A stretch of 64,000 nucleotides of DNA from Saccharomonospora sp. CUA-673 (lineage in GTDB: Bacteria > Actinomycetota > Actinomycetes > Mycobacteriales > Pseudonocardiaceae), in the NCBI RefSeq assembly GCF_001942305.1, contig NZ_MKKE01000014.1:25172-89171 (forward strand), in the 5' to 3' direction. Each line of letters opens with the position of its first letter. Positions within the stretch are counted from its first letter, which is position 1. A program made the position numbers and the translations under genes. A model generated the notes under the pieces. That model was not told where the DNA came from. It saw nothing but the letters and a program-made list of their open reading frames with translations, and searched no databases. Shown piece by piece: positions 10,043 to 17,915 of the stretch.

Positions 10043-11593
10043 ATGGTCCCGACCACGCCACCCCACCCCGTCGCCCGCGAGTACCTGCGCGTTTCGGTCG
10101 ACCGGTGGGGGAACCAGCAGTCGCAAGGCGAGCAGCACGAGCACAACGCCCGAGCCGCCGACGCGCACGGCTGGACACTCGGCGAACCCTACGACGACAC
10201 AGGCTCGGCGAGCCGCTACGCGCGCAAGGCGCGTACGGGGTTCGACCGTCTGCTCGCCGACCTCCGGGCCGGCCGGTTCGGCGCGCACGTGCTGATCATC
10301 TGGGAGTCGTCGCGCGGTTCCCGGCGGGTCGGCGAGTGGGTCGAGCTCGTCGAGCTGTGCGAGGACAACGGGGTGCGCATCTACGTCACCACGCACGGGC
10401 GCATCTACGACGCCGGCAACGCGCGCGACCGGCGCTCACTCCTCGAGGACGCCGTCGACTCTGAGTACGAGTCGGGCAAGACGTCCGACCGCGTGACGCG
10501 CAACCACGCCGCACGCGCGGCGGCCGGCAAACCGGCGGGCGCAGTCCCCTACGGCTACGCCCGCGAGTACGACCCCGGAACCGGCCGGCTACTCGGCCGC
10601 GTGCCCAACCCGGCCGAGGCCGGCCTCGTGCGCGAGGCGTTCGACCGGTTCACCGCCGGCGCGTCGATACGGTCGATCGTGCGCGAGTGGACCGACCGCG
10701 GCGTGCGCAACCGCGCCGGCCGCCCGTTCACCCCCGTGGCGCTGCGCGAGATGCTGCGGAACCGAAGCTACGTCGCCGAGCGCGTGCACATCCCCGGCCA
10801 GAACACGCGATGGTGGCTCGCCCGCGACTCGGCGCAGATCACGCCGGCCGAGTGGGAACCGATCGTCGACCGCGCCACGTTCGCGACCGCGCAAGCGGTC
10901 CTCGACGACCCGCAGCGCGTCACCCGCCGGCCCGGCGGCGCCCGTCACCTGCTGTCGATGATCGCCCGGTGCGACGTGTGCGGCGGGCCGCTGTCGGTGC
11001 GGGTGACGCGGGGCCGGCCGGCGTACCGGTGCCACACGTCGGGATGCGTGACCGTGCCGCGCGACGAGCTCGACGAGATCGCCGAACGCGTGATCGTCGC
11101 GTGGCTCGCGGCGCCCGAGGTGCACGAGGCGTTGCGCCACGACGGCGAGGTCGCCGGCGACGAGCTCGCGACGGTCGAGGCCGAGCTCGCCGAGGCACGC
11201 GCCGAGCTCGAGAACCTCGCCGCGCGGGTGTCGGCCGGCGACCTGTCGGTGTCGTTCGCGGCTCGTGTCGAACCGGGGTTGCGTGCCAGGGTCGACGAGC
11301 TCGCCGCGCGACACCGCGAGCTGTCGACCCCGCCCGTGCTGCGAAGCCTGATCGAGCCGGGCGAGGACGTCGCGCGCCGCTGGGAAGCGATCGACGACCC
11401 GGCCGCGCGCCGGCGGATCGTCGAGGTTGTGCTCAGTCCGGGGCATGTGGGCGAGCTGCGCGTCATGCGTGCAGGTGGGCGCGGTGTGCCGGTTCATGCG
11501 CGCATCACGTTCTCGCACGAAGCACCGTCAGGCCGCACCAGTGGCACGGACGCGCCGGCGCAACAGTCCGTGTCGCTTGCCCCTCCCGAATGA
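10043..11593 (+). CDS. int: Large serine recombinase (phage integrase)
   Basis: 516 residues. An N-terminal resolvase domain has the nucleophilic Ser18 in YLRVSVDRWGNQQSQGEQ, then the RKARTGFDRLLADLRAGRFG segment. The recombinase domain contains PYGYAREYDPGTGRL and AGRPFTPVALREMLRNRSY. A zinc ribbon sits at about residues 310-335 (CDVCGG, CHTSGC). A long Ala/Glu-rich coiled coil (about 375-430) ends the protein. Such enzymes join attP to attB without host factors, and the coiled coil with a separate directionality factor controls excision. It starts 34 bases inside attL and is transcribed away from it. No directionality factor was recognised, though a small ORF near attR could supply it. Confidence 0.95.
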   Translation: MVPTTPPHPVAREYLRVSVDRWGNQQSQGEQHEHNARAADAHGWTLGEPYDDTGSASRYARKARTGFDRLLADLRAGRFGAHVLIIWESSRGSRRVGEWVELVELCEDNGVRIYVTTHGRIYDAGNARDRRSLLEDAVDSEYESGKTSDRVTRNHAARAAAGKPAGAVPYGYAREYDPGTGRLLGRVPNPAEAGLVREAFDRFTAGASIRSIVREWTDRGVRNRAGRPFTPVALREMLRNRSYVAERVHIPGQNTRWWLARDSAQITPAEWEPIVDRATFATAQAVLDDPQRVTRRPGGARHLLSMIARCDVCGGPLSVRVTRGRPAYRCHTSGCVTVPRDELDEIAERVIVAWLAAPEVHEALRHDGEVAGDELATVEAELAEARAELENLAARVSAGDLSVSFAARVEPGLRARVDELAARHRELSTPPVLRSLIEPGEDVARRWEAIDDPAARRRIVEVVLSPGHVGELRVMRAGGRGVPVHARITFSHEAPSGRTSGTDAPAQQSVSLAPPE

Positions 11594-11705
11594 CCCGCAG
11601 GGCGGGCCGCTGTGTTCCCCCTTTTAGCCTATTGATTTCGTCGCGTACGTCCCGTAATTGAGCCTCGATTCTGTCGAGGCGTGTTTTAATTCGTCTTTCA
11701 ACCAC
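11505..11705 (-). CDS. Possible small coiled-coil protein overlapping the integrase end
   Basis: A 66-codon frame begins MVERRIKTRLDRIEAQLRDVRDEINRLKGG, a convincing amphipathic helix, and ends in a CHWCGL zinc-like motif. The upstream half lies in relatively AT-rich DNA outside the integrase; the downstream half overlaps the integrase 3' end on the opposite strand by 89 bases. It would share orientation with the repressor gene. No ribosome-binding site is obvious, so it may be a chance reading frame. Confidence 0.35.
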   Translation of the reverse strand: MVERRIKTRLDRIEAQLRDVRDEINRLKGGTQRPALRVIREGQATRTVAPARPCHWCGLTVLRART

Positions 11706-11759
11706 TCGCCGGAAACTACCCGCGGCGTACGGAAACGCCCAAATGTCGTAAGCAGGTCG

Positions 11760-12143
11760 TTACACACCGCGTGGTTCGTCGAGCTCCTCGAGCTGTCTGC
11801 GCAGGTCGCGCGCCATTGCCTCGAGGCGTTCGGCTGTTGCCTCGAGTTCGGCTATCCGGTCGGCGCGTGTTTGTTCCGGTTCCGGTTCTGATTCCGGTTG
11901 GTTGTCGATCGGTCGCCGGCCGTTAAGAATCGCTTCAATACTTCCGGCCCCCCATCTGAGGGATCTTTCGATTCCCTTCCGCGTAGTCGTGCGCATCCGT
12001 GTCGGGTCGTCAGCATTCCGCCGCAGCGTCTCGGGCGAGACGTTCGCGCGCTCGGCGACCTCGTCCCACGTAAGCCCAAGCTCGCCGCGCCGGTCGTCCA
12101 TCCACCAACCGAGGGTTCCGGGTTCGTACTCACGCCTAGTCAC
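11760..12143 (-). CDS. Phage repressor-like helix-turn-helix protein
   Basis: With the GTG start at 12143 the product has 127 residues: WMDDRRGELGLTWDEVAERANVSPETLRRNADD is a helix-turn-helix (residues 17-50). A basic linker follows, and a C-terminal Glu/Arg-rich coiled coil (AELEATAERLEAMARDLRRQLEEL) is suited to dimerisation. It is the only early gene on the minus strand and is divergent from the Cro-like gene across a 158-bp control region, the layout of a lysogeny switch. An ATG further upstream (12227) would place coding sequence over the operator and is less likely. The role as immunity repressor is inferred from position. Confidence 0.75.
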   Translation of the reverse strand: MTRREYEPGTLGWWMDDRRGELGLTWDEVAERANVSPETLRRNADDPTRMRTTTRKGIERSLRWGAGSIEAILNGRRPIDNQPESEPEPEQTRADRIAELEATAERLEAMARDLRRQLEELDEPRGV

Positions 12144-12218
12144 GCGCCCATGTTGGGTGGGAAAACGTGGGTTGTCTAGTCGTAATCTGGAGTCGTTTTG
12201 CCTGCTAGAAGTGTTACA

Positions 12219-12299
12219 GGCCCACATTTACCCACGTACAGGGACTGACGTCGCCCCCTCGTGCGTTGCTATGGGGGTTTACGGGGGTTAATGTGGGCC
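12219..12299. promoter_or_regulatory. Operator pair in the lysogeny switch
   Basis: GGCCCACATTTACCC at 12219-12233 is repeated in inverted orientation as GGGTTAATGTGGGCC at 12285-12299 (one internal difference). The right copy ends 2 bases before the Cro-like start codon, and a GGGGGTTTACGGGGGTTA block abuts it. The pair is well placed for a repressor to bind both sites and control the divergent promoters. Confidence 0.6.
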
Positions 12300-12301
12300 C
12301 C

Positions 12302-12532
12302 ATGAGATCAGCAAGCGTGAACGGCCCGGCGGTGAAGCGGGCACGCGAGATGGCCGGACTCACACAGGGCGAGCTCGCCGCGACGTTGGGCGTCGACCGC
12401 TCCACCGTCGGCCACTGGGAGTCCACCCGGCGCCCCGACGAACCGAGCGCGCCGAACTTCAAACGGCTCTGCAAGGTGCTGCGCGTCAAGGCGGCCGACC
12501 TGCTGGCGGTTCCCAGTGACAAGGCCGCGTGA
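12302..12532 (+). CDS. Cro/C1-type helix-turn-helix regulator
   Basis: A 76-residue XRE protein: VKRAREMAGLTQGELAATLGVDRSTVGHWE is a textbook five-helix HTH, followed by FKRLCKVLRVKAADLLAV. It is the first gene of the rightward early operon and faces the repressor gene. By position it is a Cro-like or early activator protein. Its start lies 2 bases after the right operator, implying a leaderless or very short-leader transcript. Confidence 0.85.
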   Translation: MRSASVNGPAVKRAREMAGLTQGELAATLGVDRSTVGHWESTRRPDEPSAPNFKRLCKVLRVKAADLLAVPSDKAA

Positions 12533-12688
12533 ATGCCCCCGTTCGCCAAGTCCCAGCCAGGACACGGGGCCCCGAAACGGTGGCCATGCCAGATGTGCAA
12601 CGGCACCGGAACCGTGCCCGCCGACCCGAGCGACCGGCGATCGGGACACGTCACGTGCCACCAGTGCAACGGACGCGGCGAAGTCTGA
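12533..12688 (+). CDS. Small DnaJ-type zinc-finger protein
   Basis: A 51-residue protein with two CxxCxGxG units (CQMCNGTG near residue 16, CHQCNGRG near residue 43), each like half of a DnaJ zinc finger. Its ATG overlaps the previous stop (TGATG-like junction), so translation is probably coupled. Coding-like sequence (KSELVARVIANAGQPRPDAL) continues in another frame to a stop at 12803. One extra or two missing bases near 12680 could mean the true protein is about 90 residues. Function unknown; such proteins recur at both ends of this prophage. Confidence 0.65.
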   Translation: MPPFAKSQPGHGAPKRWPCQMCNGTGTVPADPSDRRSGHVTCHQCNGRGEV

Positions 12689-12867
12689 ACTTGTCGCCCG
12701 CGTCATCGCGAACGCCGGCCAGCCCCGGCCCGACGCGCTCGCCACGCTGCGCCGCCTACTGCCCCCCGTGCACGTCCCCCACGACATCACCCACGCCGCA
12801 TGAGCGCGGCCCCGGCGCTGCAACGCCGAGGCCGCCGAACACCGGCACCAACAGGAAGGAAACACCG

Positions 12868-13194
12868 GTGAACAACACACACGATATCGACCGACTCCAG
12901 TCCGTCATCGCTCACACCTACGAGCACGGCCTCGCCGGCACGATCTGCTCGGTTGGCACGTTCCCCAACATCGACACGTCGGTGCACCTCGAGGAGCGCG
13001 TCGACTTCGTGGCGTGGGCGCGCAGCGTCGGCGCCACGAATGTCACCCGCGGCCAGTACGGATACCTCGCGTACGGACGACTCAGCGACGGCACGCCGGT
13101 CACGGTCAAGACCCGCAAGTCACCCATCCCCGTGCCCGAGCCGATCGTCGCGTTCACCCTCGACGAATTCGCCGCCGGGGCGGGTGTCGAGTGA
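12868..13194 (+). CDS. Phage protein of unknown function
   Basis: 108 residues, beginning VNNTHDIDRLQSVIAHTYEHGL, with a strong AGGAAGGA ribosome-binding site. I recognise no motif; the body is mixed alpha/beta and soluble, with TSVHLEERVDFVAWARSVGATNV resembling a small ligand-binding or substrate-mimic fold. It lies in the early operon between zinc and membrane mini-proteins. Confidence 0.7.
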   Translation: MNNTHDIDRLQSVIAHTYEHGLAGTICSVGTFPNIDTSVHLEERVDFVAWARSVGATNVTRGQYGYLAYGRLSDGTPVTVKTRKSPIPVPEPIVAFTLDEFAAGAGVE

Positions 13195-13343
13195 TGGCCG
13201 CCCGCTGGCACGAGACGCCGCGCCGCGAGCGGCGAGAGGACGCCGGCCCCGGCGGGATCGTCGGGTGCGCGTTCGTGGCGTTCGCCGCGGTCTACATGGG
13301 ACTGCACATCGCCACGTGGGCAGTGTCGGCGGTGATCGCGTGA
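13194..13343 (+). CDS. Small single-pass membrane protein
   Basis: 49 residues: a charged N-terminus (WHETPRRERREDAGPGG) followed by one hydrophobic helix (IVGCAFVAFAAVYMGLHIAT) and a short tail. The ATG overlaps the preceding stop and its end overlaps the methyltransferase start, so it is part of a tightly coupled cluster. Function unknown. Confidence 0.65.
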   Translation: MAARWHETPRRERREDAGPGGIVGCAFVAFAAVYMGLHIATWAVSAVIA

Positions 13344-14350
13344 GACTCGGCAGCCTGTTCAGCGGTTACGGCGGACTTGACATCGCCGCCGAGTGCGTGT
13401 TCGGCGCGTCGCCCGTGTGGTTCGCCGACAACGAACCGGCGGCGGCCGCCGTGCTCGCCCACCACTACCCGCACGTGCCGAACCTCGGCGACATCACCGC
13501 CGTCGACTGGCCAGCCGTGGAACCGGTCGACGTGCTCACGGGCGGGTTCCCCTGCCAGGACGTGTCGAGCGCGGGCAAGCGCGCCGGGATGCGACCCGAC
13601 ACCCGATCCGGACTGTGGACGCACATGGCACGCGCGATCGCCGTGCTCCGCCCGCAGGTCGTGGTCGCCGAGAACGTGAGAGGACTGCTCAGTGCCGCAG
13701 CCGATAGCGCAGTGGAACCGTGCCCGTGGTGTCTGGGAGACGGACGCGACGAGCCTCATGTGCGGGCACTCGGTGCCGTACTCGGCGACCTGGCCGAGCT
13801 CGGGTATGACGCGGCGTGGCACGGCCTACGCGCTGCCGACGTCGGCGCACCGCACGGCCGGTTCCGGGTGTTCGTCGTTGCTACCGACACCCGAGGCGAA
13901 ACTGTCCCACTCGGGTCCGGACTACGCGCGAGCGAACCGGGCCGCATCGGGTGGCGACGATCTGGCGACGACAGCGGCGCGGCTGCTGCCGACGCCGACG
14001 GCGACGGACGCGAAGGGCAGCCGGAACGCGACGGCGAACCGCGCAACGAGCGGTCACCACAGCGGGACGACGCTCACGGACGTGTTCTGGACTGTGGCCA
14101 GTACGGACCCGCCGTCGAACGCTGGGAGCACCTGACCGGACGCGTCGCACCCGCGCCGACCGAGTTCGGCGCGCGTGGTGGCGCGGTGCTGTCGCCGCCG
14201 TTCGTCGAGTGGCTCATGGGCCTGCCCGACGGGCATGTGACCGACGTGCCCGGGTTGAAGCGGGCCGAGCAACTGCGGCTGCTCGGTAACGGCGTCGTGC
14301 CACAGCAAGCGTCGGCCGCGCTCGACCACCTCGCGGAGGTGATCGCGTGA
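13340..14350 (+). CDS. DNA cytosine-5 methyltransferase
   Basis: 336 residues with the ordered C5-MTase motifs: I (LFSGYGGLDIA), IV with catalytic Cys72 (GGFPCQDVSSAGKR), VI (AENVRGLL), VIII (APHGRFRVFVVA), and C-terminal IX/X (LRLLGNGVVPQQ). It methylates cytosine in phage or host DNA, probably to evade restriction; no partner endonuclease is present. The region between motifs VIII and IX (about residues 182-265) is unusually Asp/Gly/Arg-rich. It coincides with a strongly GC3-biased frame on the same strand (13692-14135), so this segment is constrained by, or overprinted with, another reading frame. Confidence 0.92.
   Translation: MRLGSLFSGYGGLDIAAECVFGASPVWFADNEPAAAAVLAHHYPHVPNLGDITAVDWPAVEPVDVLTGGFPCQDVSSAGKRAGMRPDTRSGLWTHMARAIAVLRPQVVVAENVRGLLSAAADSAVEPCPWCLGDGRDEPHVRALGAVLGDLAELGYDAAWHGLRAADVGAPHGRFRVFVVATDTRGETVPLGSGLRASEPGRIGWRRSGDDSGAAAADADGDGREGQPERDGEPRNERSPQRDDAHGRVLDCGQYGPAVERWEHLTGRVAPAPTEFGARGGAVLSPPFVEWLMGLPDGHVTDVPGLKRAEQLRLLGNGVVPQQASAALDHLAEVIA
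13692..14135 (+). CDS. Overprinted reading frame inside the methyltransferase (LLPTP-type protein)
   Basis: A 147-codon frame starts at GTG 13692 and reads WNRARGVWETDATSLMCGHS, then WPSSGMTRRGTAYALPT, SLLPTPEAKL, ARLLPTPTATDAKGS and HHSGTTLTDVF. By eye its third codon positions are richer in G/C than those of the methyltransferase frame over the same bases (roughly 80-90% against 65-70%), a sign of real coding in this genome. The repeated LLPTP motif and the WPSSGMTR segment resemble, from memory, proteins encoded beside methyltransferases in other actinophages; I cannot check this. It may be a separate protein or a frameshifted extension. Confidence 0.5.
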   Translation: MPQPIAQWNRARGVWETDATSLMCGHSVPYSATWPSSGMTRRGTAYALPTSAHRTAGSGCSSLLPTPEAKLSHSGPDYARANRAASGGDDLATTAARLLPTPTATDAKGSRNATANRATSGHHSGTTLTDVFWTVASTDPPSNAGST

Positions 14351-14544
14351 CCGACTCCCGCCCCCACCCGCTCTACCCGCTGCGCGGCGTGCCGTGCGTC
14401 GTGTGCGGCCTGCCCGCCGCCGGTGTCGTCCTCACCGAGCACGGCACCACCGCCACCGCACACGGCCGCGTCGACCCGAAAACCGGGCTCACGCGTATCT
14501 GTCCGCATCCGCCGAAGGGAGACACCACCCATGGCAACGGTTGA
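14347..14544 (+). CDS. Small CxxC protein
   Basis: 65 residues with CVVCGLPAAG near residue 17 and a second Cys at CPHPP near the end, so a structural zinc site is possible. GTG start overlaps the methyltransferase stop (GTGA); its 3' end overlaps the exonuclease start by 14 bases. Function unknown. Confidence 0.6.
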   Translation: MTDSRPHPLYPLRGVPCVVCGLPAAGVVLTEHGTTATAHGRVDPKTGLTRICPHPPKGDTTHGNG

Positions 14545-15208
14545 GTTTCCGGACGTGGTTCAGGGGTCCGACGAGTGGCTCGCGCAGCGCGCCGGCATCG
14601 TCACCGCGTCCGTCGTCGGCCAGCTCGTCACCGGGAAAACGCTCAAGGTCGCGCAGAACGAGTCGAGCCGGGCGCTCACCGCGCGACTGGTGGCCGAGCG
14701 CATCACCGGATGGACCGATCCGACGTACGTCAGCGACGACATGTTGCGCGGCATCGAGGACGAGCCACGGGCCCGCGAGCGGTACGCCGAGCACCACGGG
14801 CACACCGTGACCGAGATCGGGTTTCTTCGCCGCGACGAGGACACGTGGACGCTTGGTTACTCGCCCGACGGGCTCGTCGGCGACGACGGTCTCCTCGAGG
14901 TGAAAGCACCGCGCGCCAAGGGCCATTTGCGCACGATCCTCGCCGGCGAGGTGCCCGAACAGTACGTCGCGCAGTGTCAGGCCGGCCTGCTCGTGACCGG
15001 CCGCGCGTGGCTCGACTTCGTGAGCTACTGCGGCGGCATGCCGATGTGGACGAAACGCCTCTACCCCGATCCCGCGTGGCACGAGGCGATCGTCGCGGCC
15101 TGCCAGCAGTTCGAGACGACGGCCGCGCAGATGGTCGCCGACTACCGGGCCGCAACCGAGGGACTGCCCGCCACCGAGCGGATCATCTACGAGGAGATCA
15201 CGATCTGA
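14531..15208 (+). CDS. YqaJ-type viral recombinase / lambda-exonuclease-like nuclease
   Basis: 225 residues of the PD-(D/E)xK superfamily: QGSDEWLAQRAGIVTAS at the N-terminus (the YqaJ hallmark), GYSPDGLVGDDGLLEVKAPRAK as the catalytic D...ExK segment, and VPEQYVAQCQAGLLVTGR as motif III. Such enzymes resect duplex ends 5' to 3' for single-strand annealing recombination during phage replication. The next gene is its likely partner. The ATG at 14531 follows a GGGAGACACC leader. Confidence 0.88.
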   Translation: MATVEFPDVVQGSDEWLAQRAGIVTASVVGQLVTGKTLKVAQNESSRALTARLVAERITGWTDPTYVSDDMLRGIEDEPRARERYAEHHGHTVTEIGFLRRDEDTWTLGYSPDGLVGDDGLLEVKAPRAKGHLRTILAGEVPEQYVAQCQAGLLVTGRAWLDFVSYCGGMPMWTKRLYPDPAWHEAIVAACQQFETTAAQMVADYRAATEGLPATERIIYEEITI

Positions 15209-15713
15209 TGGACCTCTCCGACACCATCGCGCCCACCAGCGACCAGCTCGACGCCGTCGACCTGCTGTCCGGGCCGCGCACGTTCACTATCGAACGCGTC
15301 ACCGCGGGCAACTCCGAGCAACCCGTCAACATCCACTTCGCCGAGTTCCCGCGACCATGGCGCCCCGGCAAGTCCATGCGCCGCGTGCTCGTGTCCTGTT
15401 GGGGTGCCGACGCTACGGCCTACGTCGGCCGGCGCGTAACGCTCTACTGCGACCCGGCGGTGCGGTTCGGCGGCGCCGAGGTCGGCGGCACCCGCATTAG
15501 CCACCTGTCCCATCTGGACAAGCCGAAGCAGGTGCCGCTGCTCGTGGCTCGCGGAAAGTCAGCGATGTTCGTCGTGCGACCGCTCACCGAAACGCGCCTC
15601 GACCAGCTCCGCCGCGAGTGGCAGACCGCCGACGCGACCGACGCCAAGTCATCGAGGCCGAGGTCGCCGAACTGACCGCCGACGACGCGCAGGACGGGGG
15701 CGACGACTCGTGA
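15208..15713 (+). CDS. Phage recombination-associated protein, possible annealing partner (apparent frameshift near 15635)
   Basis: The ATG overlaps the exonuclease stop by one base. Residues 1-145 read smoothly (DAVDLLSGPRTFTIERV, YVGRRVTLYCDPAVRFGGAEVGGTRISHLSH). After WQTADA the current frame ends early, whereas one base added (GCG-GACC) gives RRQVIEAEVAELTADDAQDG and a stop at 15713. That stop overlaps the next GTG start. The position beside the YqaJ nuclease suggests a DNA-binding or annealing role, but no annealase motif is certain. Confidence 0.65.
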
Positions 15714-15988
15714 CCGACCTCGCCGAGGCACCCATCTACCCGCTCGCCCCTAGCCGGCGCCCGATCGACCGACAGCGGTACCCGCAGCGCGGCCAGCCCC
15801 TCACCACACGCGAGCGCGAGGTACTGCCGCACATCGCGAGCGGACTGGACAACGACGGAATCGGCCGCGCCATGGGCATCACCCGCGAGACGGTCAAATC
15901 CCACGTTCGCCGACTGCTCGTCAAAATGGGCGCCCGCAACCGCGCCCACGCCGTCCACATCGCACACCAACGGGGGTGGATGTCGTGA
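15710..15988 (+). CDS. LuxR-type helix-turn-helix protein
   Basis: 92 residues; LTTREREVLPHIASGLDNDGIGRAMGITRETVKSHVRRLLVKMGARNRAHAV is a classic LuxR/FixJ C-terminal DNA-binding domain (residues 31-82). It has no receiver or ligand domain, so it is a stand-alone regulator, perhaps of the late or replication genes. Start and stop overlap both neighbours. Confidence 0.8.
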   Translation: MTDLAEAPIYPLAPSRRPIDRQRYPQRGQPLTTREREVLPHIASGLDNDGIGRAMGITRETVKSHVRRLLVKMGARNRAHAVHIAHQRGWMS

Positions 15989-16260
15989 ACATCGCCCGCC
16001 GCACCCTGTTGCAGCACTCCGCCCGGTGCCGCTCGTGTAACGGCCGGATCGTGTGGGCCCGCACCGCCGACGGCGAGCGGATGCCCGTCGACGACACCCC
16101 CGCCCGCGGCGGAAACGTGCTGCTGATGCTGCAAGGCGTGCAGCTCGTCGCCGGGGTGCTCGGCAAGGCCGACGCCACCCGACGCCGCGCCGGCGGGATC
16201 GAACTCTACGTCCCCCACTTCGCAACCTGCCCGAACGCCGACCGGCACCGGCGGCGCTGA
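15985..16260 (+). CDS. Phage zinc-binding protein of unknown function
   Basis: 91 residues from GTG 15985, overlapping the previous stop (GTGA). CRSCNGRIVWARTADGERMPVDDTP, a later His and CPNADRH suggest a Cys3His-type zinc site; this arrangement is frequent in small actinophage early proteins. No enzymatic motif. Confidence 0.65.
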   Translation: MNIARRTLLQHSARCRSCNGRIVWARTADGERMPVDDTPARGGNVLLMLQGVQLVAGVLGKADATRRRAGGIELYVPHFATCPNADRHRRR

Positions 16261-16326
16261 CCCGGTGGCCGGCCGTGCCGTGCAGGGGCGGACACGGCCG
16301 GCCACTCCAACCCGAGGAGACACCCC

Positions 16327-16650
16327 ATGGCCAAGATCAGCACCAGCCTTCCCGTCGACAACCGCAACGGCCTTGACAAAATCGCCGCGTCGATGGTCGA
16401 CAACCCCGAGCAGCGACACATCATCGTGGCGATCGTCGACACCAAGACCATCGCCACCGACTGTGACACCGGCGACGTCACACCCACCGCCCGCATCCGG
16501 GCGATCGAAGGGCTCACGGTCGATTCCGCCGACGGGAAAGAGGCCCGCCGCCTGTGGCGCCGCGCGTTCGAACGGCGTACCGGGCAGGTCGAGCTGCCCA
16601 TCGAGCTCGAACGCGAACTCGACGGCCTGTCCGGTGATGGGGACATGTGA
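16327..16650 (+). CDS. Phage protein of unknown function
   Basis: 107 residues, ATG preceded by CGAGGAGACACC. The sequence (HIIVAIVDTKTIATDCDTGDVTPTARIRAIEGL, then EARRLWRRAFERRTG) suggests a compact alpha/beta protein with a helical tail. I recognise no family with confidence. It begins a second cluster after a 66-base gap. Confidence 0.65.
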   Translation: MAKISTSLPVDNRNGLDKIAASMVDNPEQRHIIVAIVDTKTIATDCDTGDVTPTARIRAIEGLTVDSADGKEARRLWRRAFERRTGQVELPIELERELDGLSGDGDM

Positions 16651-16868
16651 TGCGGCCACGCACACGCCGCTACGCGCTCGCACGATCCGGGGACCTGCCC
16701 GCCGAAGCGCTCACCACGCGCGAGCGGGAACGGCTCGTCGCCGACCTCGCCGCGCTCGGATGGACGGTCCCCGAGATCGCCGAGCACACCCATCAGACGA
16801 CCTACACGACGGCCCGCATCCTCGACAACGCGAAGCGGGCGCAATACGCACGAGAGGCAACCGCGTAA
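16650..16868 (+). CDS. Small helix-turn-helix protein
   Basis: 72 residues from the ATG overlapping the preceding TGA (a GTG three bases upstream is equally possible). LTTRERERLVADLAALGWTVPEIAEHTHQTTYTTARIL is helix-turn-helix-like. The stop overlaps the next ATG. Probably a DNA-binding early protein. Confidence 0.6.
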   Translation: MRPRTRRYALARSGDLPAEALTTRERERLVADLAALGWTVPEIAEHTHQTTYTTARILDNAKRAQYAREATA

Positions 16869-17682
16869 TGCCCTGGTTCAAGACCGACGACTCGTTCTAC
16901 CGACACCGCAAGGTGCGCAAGCTCGGCCGCGACAAGCTCGCTGCGGTCGGGCTGTGGCAGCTCGCCGGCGCGTGGTGCGCCGACAACGTCGACACGAACA
17001 CGGCCGACGGGTTCGTCCCGGACGAACAAGTCGAGCTGTGGGACGCGCGGCATCGGTACGCGAAACGGCTCGTCGAGGTCGGATTGTGGGAGCGCTCCGA
17101 AGTGGACGGCGAGCACGGCTACGTGTTCCACGACTGGGCCGACTATCAACCGACGCGCGCCGTCGTCGAGGCCGAGCGCGAAGCATGGCGGCAGCGCAAG
17201 GAACGATCACGCGAAAAGTCACGGCGTGACACCCGGCGTGACTCACGCAGGGAATCCCGCGAGGACTCACGCGAGGAGTCCACCCCCGATTCACACGAGA
17301 GTCACGCTGCACCCGTTCCCGTCCCCGTTCCCGTCCCTACTAGTGGTCACCTTGGGGAGGGGGTGTCACCTATCGACGCGCGGACGCGCCCCCCGCCCCG
17401 AACAACCCCGACGAACGACCGAGCGAGCGGTGCCCGCGACACCGCCACGTCGACGACCCGCCGAACTGCGGCCAGTGCGCCGACGCCCGCCGAACCGCGA
17501 AGCAGTGGGAATCCGCCCGCGACGCCGAACGCGACCAGCTCTCCGCAGCGATCGACCGCGCCAAGCGCGACCGCCGCCAGGACTGCGAACACGGCACCCC
17601 CGGCGGCCTGTTCATCCGACCCGACACCGGCGCATCGGCCACATGCCCGCAGTGCCGCCAACACGAGAGGACATCCGCATGA
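16868..17682 (+). CDS. DnaD-like replication initiation protein (apparent frameshift near 17357)
   Basis: The N-terminal 120 residues (MPWFKTDDSFYRHRKVRKLG, AAVGLWQLAGAWCADN, GFVPDEQV) form the winged-helix domain typical of actinophage replication proteins. A basic Arg/Ser linker follows with a (PVPVPV) run. One base restored in the G-run at 17352-17361 gives GVTYRRADAPPAPNNPDERP and then a zinc-bearing C-terminus, with Cys pairs in ERCPRHRH, NCGQCAD, RQDCEHG and TCPQCRQH, ending at 17682 and overlapping the next ATG. Without it the frame wanders through Pro/Thr/Arg nonsense. Confidence 0.7.
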
Positions 17683-17915
17683 GAAAGGCCGACGCGGTCG
17701 ACATCGTCGCCCGGCACGTGCTCGAAACGACATGGACCCGCGCACTCAGCCACGAGCTCGTGACCCACGCCGACTACCCGCTCATCCCCGAACCCGACTG
17801 GTGCGACGTGCTCGACCTGGCCGACCTCAAGGCGCGCGGCACACGCGTCTACACCATTCAGCAGGCCTACCAGGCGCTACAGCAACCGGAACGCCACGGG
17901 CCAGGTGCGTCCTGA
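17679..17915 (+). CDS. Phage protein of unknown function
   Basis: 78 residues, ATG overlapping the replication-protein stop. IVARHVLETTWTRALSHELVTHADYPLIPEPDWCDVLDLADL is mostly helical and acidic. No family recognised. The stop shares a base with the next start. Confidence 0.6.
   Translation: MRKADAVDIVARHVLETTWTRALSHELVTHADYPLIPEPDWCDVLDLADLKARGTRVYTIQQAYQALQQPERHGPGAS

Noticed and set aside
9960..10045. A tRNA gene as the attachment site
   Set aside because: No cloverleaf was seen; the site lies in protein-coding sequence, which fits a serine rather than tyrosine integrase.
12689..12867. A separate gene KSELVARVIANAGQPRPDAL... in the gap after the small zinc protein
   Set aside because: No plausible start codon in frame; it is better explained as the continuation of the zinc protein after an indel.
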